A DNA stretch of 64,000 nucleotides from Mariannaea sp. PMI_226 (Eukaryota > Ascomycota > Sordariomycetes > Hypocreales > Nectriaceae), in the NCBI GenBank assembly GCA_024336345.1, contig JANFOG010000001.1, positions 5,084,001-5,148,000 of the forward strand, read 5' to 3'. The position numbers and the translations under genes are program-made. The notes under the pieces were generated by a model. It saw only the letters and a list, made by a program, of their open reading frames with translations, searched no databases and was not told the origin of the DNA. Below, piece by piece: positions 31,664-44,215 of the stretch (position 1 is its first letter; each line of letters begins with the position of its first letter).

Positions 31664-33019
31664 GACGGCAATTAGGCGTGTCCTCCCGCAGTAGCCGCCA
31701 GTGAGGACGATAACGACTAAGCCTGTGGCAAAGGTGAGGGGCTAGGAGGTAAAAGGCGCCGGGATGAGAAAGCAATGATGAGAATTCTTCGTTGATTGAG
31801 AGATGCAGTACTTCAATTTCCAAGCTGTATTGTTTATGAGGTGGATGATGAGAGCGCGTAAAACTGCTTCCGCCTCATGAGATTTTTAGTTGGATGTTGA
31901 GCACTGTGGCAATTGGCAGGGTACCCGTGGACCTTACATTACAGTATCAAGCAGCTACTGTGAGATAACTTAGGGGATGGAGAGTTGAAGAGGGAACCAG
32001 CCCGCTTGCCCGCCCAGAGAGATGCAAAGGCCAATAAAGGGGGAGCGTCAAACAAAACCAACAGGATTGTTCTAGCCGGTTTCCACACAGCCTCGTTGGT
32101 TCTGCAAAAGATTGCAATCGAATCGGATCGAGTCAAACAGCCGCCCGTCTCTTTGTTGACGCCCAGGGAACTTGGAAGGATGCAGAGGGTGACCCCCACT
32201 ATATTTCAAAACTGTGTCCCGTGATTGGCCGGCTCCAACTCCTCCCTCACACACTGTATTGAAGTCCATAGACTGACTGCGTGAAGATAGGAAGAAGAGT
32301 TGTCATTCTGTTCTTGTTCAACCCAACAGCAACGATATATCAAACCTATTAGTTGTGGATAACATTAAATTCTGTACTCTCCAATACAATACAGTCTTAT
32401 TCGGTTAGTCTTTGATTAATTACCCATTGCTTAGCTTTTGAAAATTTGTTCCAACTGAATAAAAGCAGAATCCAGGGTAGCTCACCTAAAACCTCACCTC
32501 AAACATACATACATACAGGGCTGGGGTAGGTAGTAGGTTTCTATATTAAATAGCCCTCACCAAACAAGAATAAAGACTAAATATTGTATTCATCATCGTT
32601 TCCATATCACTATGCAAAACCAACAAGAAATAATATCAACAGCACAGGCAATTCCGTTTCCATTCATCCTGCCAATTCATGTCCCGGGGTTTTGTGTGCC
32701 ATGTCCCTCGACTCAACCCAGCTTCTAACAAGTCCAGTCCATGAAGATAAAACAAAAAAGACCAAAGACTCGCTCGCCTGCCCAAAAAAAAAAGGAAGAG
32801 AAGCTACAGTATATCAACGAGTAGCAACTCGAATTCAAATATACCAACTCCAGAGCCTCATGTCCCCGGAAAGCTCCCCTGAACCGAAGGACTGGATGGA
32901 CACTTTCCATACATCCCCCTTATTTTATACCCATTTTGCACACAACTCCCCCTAATTTCAGCCATCTCCAACCCGTGGGAGGCAAACTTTTGTTATTTGG
33001 AACTATATTAAACAACACC
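31664..33019. other. Intergenic region
   Basis: Promoter of the conserved unknown and 3' flank of the kinesin gene. No supported gene. A short TACA repeat lies at about 32500-32517. Confidence 0.55.
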
Positions 33020-36000
33020 TTATGAGTCGCCCTTGAGCTTCTTGGTTGCTCTAGCAGTGCCAATGTGTGTGTTGTGTACCTAAAGTAAGCCAAATGTTAG
33101 CAAAGTGGTGTGCTTGGCGAAAAGAAAAATGAAAAGGAAGAAAAAAAAAAACCCCCAGTAAATAAAGAGACAACACAACAAAACATACCTTGGTTGCAAA
33201 CCGAAGACTTGTGAGCGTCTCCTTCAAGTGAGCCTCTAACGGCGACACCATAACAAACATCAGAGTCTTGCTATTCCCTCCCAAGCTGTACTGTAGTAGA
33301 TGTGTGAGCTTGGAGTTGCGGTACGGCACATGGCCAGAGCCTCGGCCGAGCGCCTCAATTACGTCGCCCAAGCAGCTCAAACTCTTATTGATGTTTTGCG
33401 TCTCTTTCATTCGATCGCCTTCAGCTTGCGAGTGCTTTAGGCGTTCTGAACCTGCAAGATCGACGAGATTGAGGGTGCCCTCGCATCGCTCACCCGTTGC
33501 CGAATTTTCACCGATCAGCTTGAGGATAAAGATGCTGTGAGATCGGGACGACCTTTCATTGGCCTTTGTTGCCGCCACGGATCGGTTGTTCTGCGCCTCC
33601 TCCAGCATCATTTCCACCCTGGATGGACTATCGAGTCGTACTGTCTTGCAGTTCACAATAGTTGTCTGCTTGCGAGCCTCGTCGTGCCGGATCTCGAGCT
33701 TCCTAGCCCGGCTGTCGGGACTGCTGCGTTCGTTGGGGGTAAGCAAGTCGTTGAGCTCCTCGTTGTAGACTTCCACAAAGGAGCCTTCCATGGTGTACTC
33801 CCAAGACTTTTCCTTGAGCTTGGTGATGGTATCGTAAATCATGTGTGTGGCCCGGGGGATCATGCCGTCTTGTGAAGACATGGTGTATGTCTTGCCCGAA
33901 CCGGTTTGACCATAACAGAAGATGCACACGTTGTACCCATCGAGAGCGCTCTGCACTAGCTGCGAAATCTCACCAAAGATATCCTCATTCTGGGTACCGG
34001 GAACAAAGACACGGTCAAATTCGAAGGGGTAGTTCTTTCGTGTTACATTGCCCAAGCTGCTTCTCTCTTCAGGACCGGCGACAAGAATCTCAGAAGAAGT
34101 CTTATCGTCAGGGAATGCCATTCTAGCCTGCTCGCCTTCGGTGTTGCCAAGCGCAGGTCGTACTCGACACATGACACGAATGTTGCCCTTGAGCTCCTGG
34201 TACTTGTTGAACAGAACACGTCGCTCCGTCTCTTCCTTGATGAGCTTTTCCTGAGCAATCTCGGCAGCACGGAGGGCTTCTTGTAGCCTGGATTCCATAT
34301 TGGCGAAAGAATCCGATTGGGCCTTATTGTCAGACTCTAAAAACTCAATGTGCGACTTCAATGAGTTGATTTTGGCTTCGAGGGTTGTATTTGACGCAGA
34401 AATCTCCGCCATGTTGGCTTGCAAGCTGCTCTTGACGTGCCGTTCCCTCTCAAGGTCACCGCGAAGACCTTCCACTTCTGTCTTTAGCTGCTGGAGTTCT
34501 CGATCCTTTCGTGACATGGCCATGCCCATATCTTGGTGCTCGTTGCCCATTCGCGTTCGTAGCTCCTGAATCTCTCGATCCTTTCGTTGTCGTTCGTCTT
34601 CAAGACCTTGCTGGTACTGGCGGCTGAGGCTTTCCATTTGCTGCTCGTGTTGTCTAGTTTCCTGCTCCTTAACACGATCTAATTCCCGACTCAGCTCCTC
34701 AACAGCTGTGCGGTGTTGCCGAGCTAGGTCGTCGCGCGTCTCTCTGTGCTTGCGTTCTAGATCATCTATTTGTCGACTTGATTCCCACCTTTGCCTTTCC
34801 ATTTCGTGTCTCATCTGTCGTGCTTCTTCTCTTGCTCCATCAAGGTCGCTCTTGAGAGAGTCATTTCGTAATTCGAGCTTTTCTCTATCATTCTCCAATT
34901 CCTTGACTGTAGAAATTTTTAGTCAGCCAAAGAAAAATGAAAATAAAAAAAGCAGCACCTTGGAACACGGTACTTAACAAAATGACATACCTCGCGTCTT
35001 GGCCAACTCAAGAGCATCATCTTGGCCCTTCTTTACAGTCAATGTCGAATTCACCATCTCTTTCAACTCTTTGAACTGCGATTCCATGTCGCCGACTCGG
35101 CCATCAACATCCCAGGCTACATAAGAGGTTGTCAAGTTAGAATCTTTTCTCAAAAAGAATTTACACGGGGAAGGGGTTTTGATGGGGGATTTGTGTCTTT
35201 TAATAGGTGATAATGATAGTGACTCTTCAAACTGGTCAAGCTTACGCCGCAACTGCTTCTCACTCGGCGTTTTTGGAGGGACCAACTAAGTCCCCTGCGA
35301 TATGGTATGAGAAGCGGCTGCGGCAAGCTTCCCAGGCGGTTTATCCTTTGCGGGACATTTGAAGCTCGTGGTGGTCTGGTGTGGTGTAGTAACGGAATCA
35401 TAAAAAAACTGACGCGATTGGAGCTGGGATATCGCTTGAGTCCCACCGAGCACGGTACCTTTATCTTCCAGACTCAGTTGATTAAACTGAGAGGCAAGAG
35501 AAAGTTCCCTACGGTCCCTACGGGACGATGAAGCTGAGTTGGACCGTCTTGCTCGGACTTTGCTGTAACGAAGAGAATCTGAACTGGAGTTTGCCGTACC
35601 GTTACCGCTCTGTGAGGTGTCGAATCTATCGTCGTCTCGATCACGATGGCCAGCTGCGGTTTTAGGTCGTGGAGCCTGGCTCTTGGATCTTGCGTGACCC
35701 AGTCGGCCATTTTGCCCATTTTGCCTACTCGAGGTCTGTGGTCGATCTGTAGGGATTTGTCTATTGGGCCCAATACTCTTCGCCAGGCCTGTGTTGGAAG
35801 CGCTGCTGGGTATTTGGCGAGATTGGAAGAGGCTTGGTTGCTTGAGCTAGAAGGGGGAGGCGAGTTAGTAACATTTTCCCTAGACAGTTGTGAAAAAAAT
35901 AAATAAAATAAAATCAAGTACAAAGAATTGTCCATCATTCTCGTCAACAGTATCAGGTATTATCGCATGGCGTGTTCCGAAGACAAACCGGAAGTGGCCC

Positions 36001-37000
36001 TCATCCTCCCGTCTCTGGAAGCCAAAGCCTAGATGAAAGCCATGCAGTCTCCCAAAGAGCGGTCTGACATCGGCACCCCAGTTATTCGTCTTTAGCAAGG
36101 TCGATGCGGAGTTGATCCGTCTTAGACGTGACCCTGAAGGTCGAGTCTGATCTGTGTTGATGCCAAATACTCCCATGGAGCTGTCTCTATCCATCAATCG
36201 CCTGCGAGCGATGGGGGTGGGAAGTCGTGATGTCTGTAAGATGGATAACATGCGAGGGAGGCGACCAGGCGGTCTCGCAAATTCAAAATCCAGACAAGCA
36301 TGTGTGTCGGCAGATGCAGAGACAGGTGCAGATACAGACACAGATGCAGATGCAGATGTGGGCGGCTAAATGCGACAGGGCAGGGTTGAAACTGGCACGA
36401 GAGAATAATGGCCTGATGTCTGATGCGATGGGGCAAATGAGAAACGTAGGAGAGTTACTTGACACAACTTACCCCCGATATTCCACTTAGGCTTTGGCCT
36501 TTAATGGTTGAGCGAGCCGCTTGAGCAGTTGCGAGCGATGGTTTCGGTGGGTATTCGAGGGCGCGGTCGGAGAGAGGTTTGCGCTTGGGGTCGGATTGTG
36601 AGGCTGTTGATGGGAAGCACGGTGGTCAGCGACGAAGGGGGGAAAGAGGGGGGAGCGGTATCGTCAGAGAATCAAACGATTCAAAGGATTGGAAAAACCA
36701 GAAAAGAAAAAAAAAATCAATCCCAAAAATTGTACTTACCTGGCTGCGGAATCTCGCGCTTGAGATTTTTCAAAGCCATGGGAGCGGGAACAGACGATTG
36801 GAGGCGCGAGTTGTGTTGCGACTCGGTGCATTCTGTGAGTCCTCCCCCAATCTGCGTCGACGGCGCGGGCAGCCGACTTATCTTTGAAGCCCGGAGTGCC
36901 TATTGATCAAACAATGGTTTTAGTATCGGTATGCTACAGGAAAACGCAGCATTGTTCAATGCAAGTTAGTTCGAACCTGGTTCTCAGTGGTGGCATCCAT
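33020..37000 (-). CDS. klpA: Kinesin-14 (Kar3/KlpA type), C-terminal motor
   Basis: Minus-end-directed spindle/microtubule motor. Firm exons: 37000-36977, 36899-36740, 36603-36473, 34906-33189 and 33079-33020; the exon ending at 34991 is also firm. The disordered Ser/Arg-rich N-terminus continues in 35846-35289 (186 open codons). The exon that ends at 34991 can start at 35285; these two stretches are in the same frame but separated by one TAG (35286-35288), so a small intron must remove it. The join between 36473 and 35846 may be direct or pass through a 63-nt exon (36233-36171). A coiled-coil stalk of about 200 residues rich in Glu, Arg and Gln leads to the neck and motor: N-I-R-V-M-C-R-V-R-P, P-loop GQTGSGKTYTM, switch I NERSSRSHSIF, switch II DLAGSERL. 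The motor at the C-terminal end defines kinesin-14. Confidence 0.9.
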
Positions 37001-37929
37001 GGTGCACGAATCGCGATGACGGTCGCGCAGCAATAAACAAGTGAACAACAAGGACAGGAAGAATAAGGAGTAACGCACTTCCGCCTCGACGAACCGTGGT
37101 GGGTGGGTAAAAGGCGTTGTGGAAGTCGAAGCGGGAAAGTCGTGCCTCTTGTCGCTAGGACACGGGACAGCGGCCTTGGGGTCTGCAAGCTATTATTGTT
37201 GTATTTTTGGCCTTTTGGTAGGTTGATCTAGCCCCGAAACACTCAGGCCTCGCGAGTTGAACATCTGGATTGGCGATGCATGCACCGCCCTTTGTTTATC
37301 CGATGCAATGCATGGTTGCCGGGGCAATGCCACACTCACTGGGTACGTGCACAACTCATTTACAGAGGTGGCTGAGAACCCCCGACTGTGGCTGATATCA
37401 TTGTTGCCCCAATACTTAACCTTACCCCACCCACTTCACCAGGGAAGGTACACGTACAGGTACGTAGGTTGAAAGGGTACAAGTAAATTGTGGTCAACGC
37501 AAGCTTGCAACGCTTCGATTACATAACATAGCCCGCCCGCACTCCAACCAAGAGCAAACGTCAACCTCAACGTGGGGCCTCCTTGTTGGACAAGCTCGCT
37601 CGACACTTTTGCGAGTCGCATCCCACAAATACCATCATCACATGCCATAATAAAAATTTACTACCGTCTTTCTGGTGCATGACATGATCTTTGGCAACGC
37701 TCGCGCAGCTTCAAACGTCATTATTCATCCTGTTTCTGCCGGTTGAAACAGTCGCTGCATGCTCTGTCCAACAGTTTCCCCCGGCTCTTCCGTCATCTTC
37801 TCGCCCATGTCTCGATAGCTTTTTAAGCTTATAGCTCGAGCTTCCCTCTTCCGTCGACCTTCTTCGTTGCACTCCTCATAACCTTTACCTCCATTTTGAT
37901 ATCGACCTAGCGGTTCACTTCAGGAAGCG
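37001..37929. other. Intergenic region between divergent genes
   Basis: Shared upstream region of the kinesin and acyltransferase genes. No gene is supported. The last 150 bases become CT-rich before the acyltransferase start. Confidence 0.55.
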
Positions 37930-38985
37930 ATGGAGAAGTACAGCCAGTTCCGTGACAGAGGTATAGTTCTCTACACAGCTTTATAATGTCAAAACCTCGC
38001 ATCCATGTGCCCATGCTGACTTTTGTATTTTGTGCTATTAGCCACGGGCATTGCGCCTTTCCTCCCCGTTACGACACCTCTCTCCGCCTTCTCGACTATC
38101 ACTCACGGCATAATCTTCCTCTTCCGCCTGCCTTTCTTCGTTACATATTTTCTGGGATACTTTCTATTCTTCCACTGGCTTCCGCTGCCCGTCATCTTTA
38201 GAAAGATTGCCCTCTGGGGCATGATGGGAATACCGGGTATCTGGTGGGTTGACCTTCAGCTCGATGGTGTCAAGCGTGGTACTCTATCCGATCAACCTCG
38301 CGAGCGTTTCCCTCACCCCGGATCTGTAATCGCCGCCAACTTTTCAAGTCCTATCGATGCTGTTTATCTGGCTGCCATTTTCGACCCCATCTTTACCGTC
38401 TCCTACCCCGACACCCGCAAGGTCGAGCGCATTGGCCTTTTCGCTGCCATCATGATGGCTCTGTCACCGATTCGTACTTCTGCTCCTTCAGATAGAAAGC
38501 TTGTCGAGATAAAGGATCTCCTTGCTGAGTACCCGAGCCGTGTTATCGCCGTCTTCCCCGAATGCGGTACCACCAACGGCAAGGCCATTTTGCCCTTCAG
38601 CCCTAGCGTCCTCCAATGCCCCCCAGACGTCCACATTTTCCCCGTCAGCCTACGATATACCCCTCCCGATGTAACAACCCCCATTCCCGGCAAGTGGCTC
38701 ACGTTTATCTGGAACTTGCTGTCCCGACCTACGACCTGTATCCGAGTTCGCATTGCACAGGGTTTGAACAACTCCGCTGCAGCGCAGACTAACGGTGCAT
38801 CGTCCAGTGGCCCTGCAGAGTTGAGGTACCGTAATGAGACCGGTGCATCTGTCTCTGGTGATGAGCAGAGGGTTCTAGACCGCATAGGCGAGGCTCTTGC
38901 TAGACTTAGCCGAGTCAAGCGGGTTGGACTTACGTTGAAGGACAAGATGGCTTTCGTGGATGCCGTGAACGGAAAGAAGATGTAA
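37930..38985 (+). CDS. Vps66/LOA1-like lysophospholipid acyltransferase
   Basis: Membrane-bound acyltransferase of the PlsC family, 324 residues. A first exon of 10 codons (37930-37960) is joined to 38042-38985 over an 81-nt intron. Hydrophobic segments lie near residues 25-65. In place of the canonical HX4D, the catalytic motif reads N-F-S-S-P-I-D, as in fungal relatives of Vps66/LOA1. The second conserved block is FPECGTTNGKAILPF, equivalent to the F-P-E-G-T block that binds the glycerol-phosphate headgroup. Such proteins act in the ER and on lipid droplets, making phosphatidic or lysophospholipid species and affecting neutral-lipid storage. Divergent from the kinesin gene with about 930 bp between starts. 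Substrate is inferred from family only. Confidence 0.8.
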
Positions 38986-39520
38986 CGTATTATGTGATAT
39001 ATATGGTGGGACTATTTTTTTTTTACTTTTTATTGTAATTTGTTCTTTTGCAGGAGCTATTTTTCTTTATGCCTGAATTTTATGATATCCGGTTTAGATT
39101 GGGCCCCAGGAGGACAGGGTCGCACTCGTTTCCCAGGGGCTGGATTGTGTTGCAAAGAGTTATTTTTTTGGGTGGGAGGATAGGCATTTTCTAGTACGTG
39201 TTATATTGGCCATGCAAGCCATGTCTGATAACTGATGAGCGGAGGACATTTGGCTATATGAGCATTCCATTGATTGTGATGGGATGAAAGACTTTTTTCG
39301 TCACCTGAATATATCACTTGATTAAATAAGACAAGAAAAAAAACTCCATCAACTGCAATCAAGTATTTCGTCCAAGACACAAATCAGTTCTTTGATGTAA
39401 AGAAAAAATAAAAAATAAATAAATAAAATAGTATTCAAATCGCCTTTTTCCGAACCGGGTAAATATGAGAAATAGCTGACAATGTAATCAACACCACATC
39501 CTCCCAAAATAAAACACGCC
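38986..39520. other. Intergenic region between convergent genes
   Basis: 3' flanks of the acyltransferase and ILV3. AT-rich, with an AAAT repeat at about 39410-39430. No gene. Confidence 0.6.
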
Positions 39521-41442
39521 TTACAGAGCTCCATCAGTCACACAGCCCTTGCTAGCATCACTCACGAGTAAGGAGTACTTGTGGAGCGTACCCTTGGTAT
39601 AACGAGGAGGAGGAGCCTTCCAAGCCTTACGGCGACGCTCCATCTCCTCCTCAGGGACCTCCAAATCAATGATACGCTGCTCGGCATCAATGACAATATG
39701 GTCACCGTCCTCAACAAGGGCGATGGGACCACCTTCCATGGCTTCGGGGACAATGTGGCCAATGATGAAACCGTGAGAGCCACCGGAGTAGCGACCATCA
39801 GTAAGAAGAGCAACATCCTTGCCAAGACCAGCACCCATGATGGCAGACGAAGGCTTCAACATCTCAGGCATACCAGGACCACCCTTAGGACCATCGTATC
39901 GGATAATGACAACAGTCTTCTCTCCCTTCTTGATCTCTCCAGCCTCAAGACTGGCAATCATTTCAGGCTCAGAGTCGTACACACGAGCCTTACCCTCGAA
40001 GCGGAGACCCTCCTTGCCAGTGATCTTGCCGACACAACCACCAGGAGCCAAGGTACCACGCATAATCTGAATGTGGCCGGTAGGTTTGATGGGGTTGCTG
40101 AGAGGTCGGATGATGGGCTGGTCCTCAGGGAAGTCGGGAGCGTTTTCAACATTCTGCTTCATGGTCTTACCGGTGACAGTGATACCAGATCCATCAATGA
40201 GACCCTCCTTGAGCAAGAACTTGAGCACTGCAGGGGTACCACCAATCTTCTGGATATCGGCCATGACCCACTTGCCAGAGGGCTTCAGATCGGCGAGGAA
40301 AGGAATACGGTCAGAAACCTTTTGGAAGTCATCAATGTCGAGCTTGATACCGACGGAGTGGGCAATGGCGATAAGGTGGAGAACAGCGTTGGTGCTGCCA
40401 CCAAGGACGGTGGTGACAATCATGGCGTTCTCAAACGCCTGGCGGGTAAGAATATCACGGGGGCGAATGTCCTCCTTGAGGAGGTTCTTCATGGCTTCAC
40501 CGACGCTCTCGCACTCGGCAATCTTGGAACCATCGGCGGCAGGGGCACTGCTGCTACCGGGGAGAGTCAGGCCCATGGTCTCGATAGCAGTGGCCATGGT
40601 GTTGGCAGTGTACATGCCACCGCAGGCACCCTGACCGGGGCAAGCGTTTCGGATAATATCGTAACGCTCCTCCTCAGTGATCTCACCAGCAATGTATTGG
40701 CCATAAGCCTGGAAAGCCGAGACAATGTCAATAGACTCGCCAGACTTGGAGCAGCCAGGCTGGATAGTACCGCCGTAGACCATGATGCTAGGTCGGTTAA
40801 CGCGGCCCATGGCAATGGCCACACCAGGCATGTTCTTGTCACATCCGGGCAAGCTGATGTTACCGTCGTACCACTGGCCGTTCATGACAGTCTCGACACT
40901 GTCGGCGATGATCTCTCGGCTCTGAAGAGAATAACGCATACCGGTAGTTCCCATAGAAATACCATCGCTGACACCAATGGTGTTGAATCGGTATGGAATA
41001 AGACCGGCCCTAGCCACAGACTCCTTGACAACCTTGGAGAGGTCCATCAAGTGCATGTTGCAAGGGTTGCCCTCGTACCAGACGGACGAGATACCAATCT
41101 GAGCCTTCTTCATATCAGCATCATCGAGACCAGTGGCATAAAGCATAGCCTGAGAGGCACCCTGAGACTTGGGTTCGGTGATGGTTGCTGAGACCTTGTT
41201 GAGCTTCAGGTCTTCAGCAGCACGGAGGGGGGTGGAGGAGAGCAGGCGACTGTAGGCATCAAACAAGTTAGCATGGTCATGAGCTGGTATGGCTTATGAT
41301 TTATTTATTTATTTATTTTGTTGGATACATTCAATGATTGTATCAAGTACATAGAGAAAACTTACGCATGTGCTCTAGGAGCGGAAAAAGCACCTAGGGC
41401 TCTCAGGGTCCTCGACCGCATGGGGAGCGACCTGGACAGCAT
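39521..41442 (-). CDS. ILV3: Dihydroxy-acid dehydratase, mitochondrial
   Basis: Third common enzyme of valine/isoleucine synthesis: dehydrates 2,3-dihydroxy acids to 2-oxo acids in the mitochondrial matrix, using an iron-sulfur cluster and Mg. Two exons, 41442-41366 and 41249-39521, give 601 residues. The short first exon encodes an Arg/Ser-rich targeting peptide ([11 protein letters not shown]). The acceptor ACAG at 41250-41253, preceded by a GCTAAC branch site, is the only one that keeps phase. The frame's extension to 41266 is therefore intronic. Cluster and active-site motifs are [28 protein letters not shown] and GRYSGG. Regular codon choice and full conservation indicate a functional, well-expressed housekeeping enzyme. 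No biosynthetic genes adjoin it to suggest a self-resistance copy. Confidence 0.95.
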
Positions 41443-42879
41443 TGTGATGGTGAAGGTGAAGTCGGTGACGGAGACAGCGGAGACAGCTCAGCAAGCCAAA
41501 AAGCAAATCCTCAAAGCCAATTGAAGCTTTGAATGGGGTATATATTGGCGGAGAATGGTTGCCTTTCGCCCAACGTACGATTGTCAAGCTTGGGAATAGC
41601 TGTGATGACTCTTTGGGAAGAGAGAGTTGGGAGTTGTGGAATAGTTTTAATTGTGAGCTGCGATGTCGGCTTTGGCCCTGTCGTTCCCTGTGACCTTCCC
41701 TGTGATTTGGATTTCTTGCCCCCCCGCCCAAAGCTCCCCGCATGACAATCCAGAGTTCATGATTGGTTGGTTGAGCCAAGGTCGGCCTTTTTTTTTTTTT
41801 ATTGGAGGCACCCACTGAAGGAAGCGGCACTGTAGCTCTCCACGTTCGCCAGAAGAATGGAAGCTAGCCGGAAATAACACTCACTACTGGTTTCTGCTAC
41901 TCCATAGCTTGAGACACAAAAAGTGACACGAACCAATATTCAGTCCAGGTTTCTTTCCACAATTCTAGTATCGGGAATGCCTATTTGGGAAGATACTGGG
42001 CAAATGACAAGCAAGGAAGCTCTCAGCTTGATACGTAATGTATCTCGGCTTGTTGCTCACAAGAGCCCTTATGGGTATCATATACCATCTAAACTCAAAG
42101 TCCAGATATAAACCTCCATTGATGACTCTGGCAAGGGAGTCATCTCCCAACATAATAGAAGGACATAGTGTAAAGTATTTCAAGCAATGAAATATTCGCA
42201 TACATGTATCTACAGTCCTTAGGTTTCGATGCGTCTGCAACTCAATACTCAACTCTTCTCCACAATATCCTGCTGCCATGCATACATGGGCATTAATGCT
42301 GCATTGACAGCGACTCCCACCACGCTGATTCAACATACGTCAATTTACCTACGCTACCCACTGATGAGCTGAATACAAACCTCTATGTTCGCTTTTTTGT
42401 TGCCAGGCCCTGTGCCACATGAACCCATGTTGAGCTAGGTCCCAACAGAGTAATTAATCGAGGTAGTAGCCGGCAATCCGAACCACCTTTGCCTCTGCGG
42501 GGTCACCAAAGCCTTTCTCAACCACATCTGTCTGCTTCATTGTCTAACTACCCGACCAACATGGACGAGAGGGGCCAGGTTGATCTCGATATCAGCTGCC
42601 AGGCACCAAGACATGATCAGACCCTTGATCAAGAAAAGCCCTGCTGATTAGACGTATCAAATCTGCCCAGGCGGGAGAGGAGATATTTTTACCTACAGTA
42701 ATCATCCAGACTCCATGCATTCAAATAAGAATCGCTTTTTCTGTGATCTAATAATATATAAAAATAAGACTTGGCTTCGCGCATCAAATCCTTGACAAGT
42801 TGAGAAATCCCCCGTATCCCCCAACTGTAAATTCTGCCATGTTTTGTAACGCTCTTGTTTTCGATTTTTTTTCTCCTTT
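41443..42879. other. Intergenic region
   Basis: Promoter of ILV3 and 3' flank of the thioesterase. No convincing gene; the longest frame (123 codons at 41965-42336, minus) has no recognisable features. Confidence 0.55.
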
Positions 42880-43695
42880 TCAAGAAGAAGCCACCCATAC
42901 CGAGTCCAGCGAATCTAAACATTGCTTCACAGCCTCCGTTACATCTGGGATATATTCAAAATCAAACATATTGAAGTGATGTCCCTCAACATCCACAATT
43001 TCTGTAAACATGTTCTCCTCATAGCGATCCCACCCTAGGTTTCTCTGACTTCGGTACACATCTATTGAAGTGTTCGCACCATCCTCGTTGGGAATGACTT
43101 CTGTGGCTCTCACCAAAGAAATCTTTGGTCGGCGTCCATACAGGTGGCCATCCCACACAGGGAGAGCCCAAGTCGTAATCATTTGTCGGGCTGCCGTCAT
43201 CGCACGCATTGACAGGATTTGGTTCTTCGTCTTGCCTTCCTCAGCCGATGCTGCAGGGGCCTGAGCAGGCTTCGGTGGGTCCTGAAAAGGGTATACACTA
43301 TCACACATCACGATACCGATGACTCGCACAGTGAGGTCCTCGGCAAGTAATCTGGCAATCTCGAGACTTAGAAGTCCGCCCATGCTCCATCCTCCAAGAA
43401 GGATATCCACCCCGCCATCCTGATTGTGGCGTGCGGGAAAATCGGGTTCAGCAATAGCCTCTTTGATGAACTTGGTGTATAAACGACCCATCTCGGGAAT
43501 TCCACCTTCGAAGATTTCCTGGTTGTGAAAATTGGGGTTGTGAATGCCGTAAACTGATCGGCCGAGGGGCTCGAGACAGTGGTAGGCGAAAGTTGTACCA
43601 CCACCGTCGTGGATGAGGAAGACCGGCACAGCTCTGCCTCCGGCTGTGGGCTGCGCCCACTCTTCTGGCTGGATGATTTCGGGGTTTTTTTCCAT
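42880..43695 (-). CDS. Stand-alone thioesterase-domain alpha/beta hydrolase
   Basis: Single exon, 271 residues, starting at the ATG at 43693-43695. It resembles the thioesterase domains that end fungal polyketide and non-ribosomal peptide synthases, and free-standing type II thioesterases. The order is V-F-L-I-H-D-G-G-G-T (oxyanion strand), Y-G-I-H-N-P, the nucleophile elbow G-G-W-S-M-G-G, Asp in M-C-D-S-V-Y-P, and the catalytic His in E-G-H-H-F-N-M-F near the C-terminus. All three triad residues are present, so it is likely active on thioesters or related acyl esters. No synthase gene lies in the window. It may be a proof-reading thioesterase for a distant synthase or a remnant of a lost cluster. 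Confidence 0.82.
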   Translation of the reverse strand: MEKNPEIIQPEEWAQPTAGGRAVPVFLIHDGGGTTFAYHCLEPLGRSVYGIHNPNFHNQEIFEGGIPEMGRLYTKFIKEAIAEPDFPARHNQDGGVDILLGGWSMGGLLSLEIARLLAEDLTVRVIGIVMCDSVYPFQDPPKPAQAPAASAEEGKTKNQILSMRAMTAARQMITTWALPVWDGHLYGRRPKISLVRATEVIPNEDGANTSIDVYRSQRNLGWDRYEENMFTEIVDVEGHHFNMFDFEYIPDVTEAVKQCLDSLDSVWVASS

Positions 43696-44215
43696 GCTCA
43701 CGAAGACTGAGAAACGTATGGTTGGTGTGCTGACAGTTGGGAAGAAAAAAAGATCTTGAAGGGCTCCCCTCCCAAGTTTTGGAAGTGGTACGAAGGATCG
43801 ATGACCAAAAGTCCCACACTACCGCATCTAGCTGCCTGGAAAATTAACAGGATCCAGCGTACTGCAAGCCCAACTTGTTCTCATGATAGGAGCGAGTGAA
43901 GGGAAGAAGGATAGAAAAATCACCCAAGTCTCTGATGAGAGGTCCTGACACCGCCCGAGGTGCCCCACACAACCAATGGCCGCTAAACTACCTAACCATT
44001 GCCCCTACGAGCTGGCTCCGCTGATGATCGATTATCAGCAGCAAAAAGTAGACGTGTGGGGACCGAGCATCGAGTGCGAGGCACGACATAATTATGTTAG
44101 TGTAGCAGTCAAGGGAGGCGTCTTATGGAAGACAACAACGCGTCAGATCGTATTCCATATTGGTATCGTGCTCACTCCACCTTCTTACCCAAGATTTCTT
44201 AACCTCTCTAGGTCT
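43696..44215. other. Intergenic region
   Basis: Promoter of the thioesterase and 3' flank of the gene that ends at 44216. No independent gene. Confidence 0.55.

Noticed and set aside
39581..41191. 536-codon open frame on the plus strand, antisense to ILV3
   Set aside because: A by-product of the biased codon use of ILV3. The encoded protein has no known domain, and the minus-strand enzyme explains every base.
39521..41442. ILV3 as a self-resistance copy in a biosynthetic cluster
   Set aside because: No terpene cyclase or other pathway gene adjoins it; it looks like the housekeeping enzyme.
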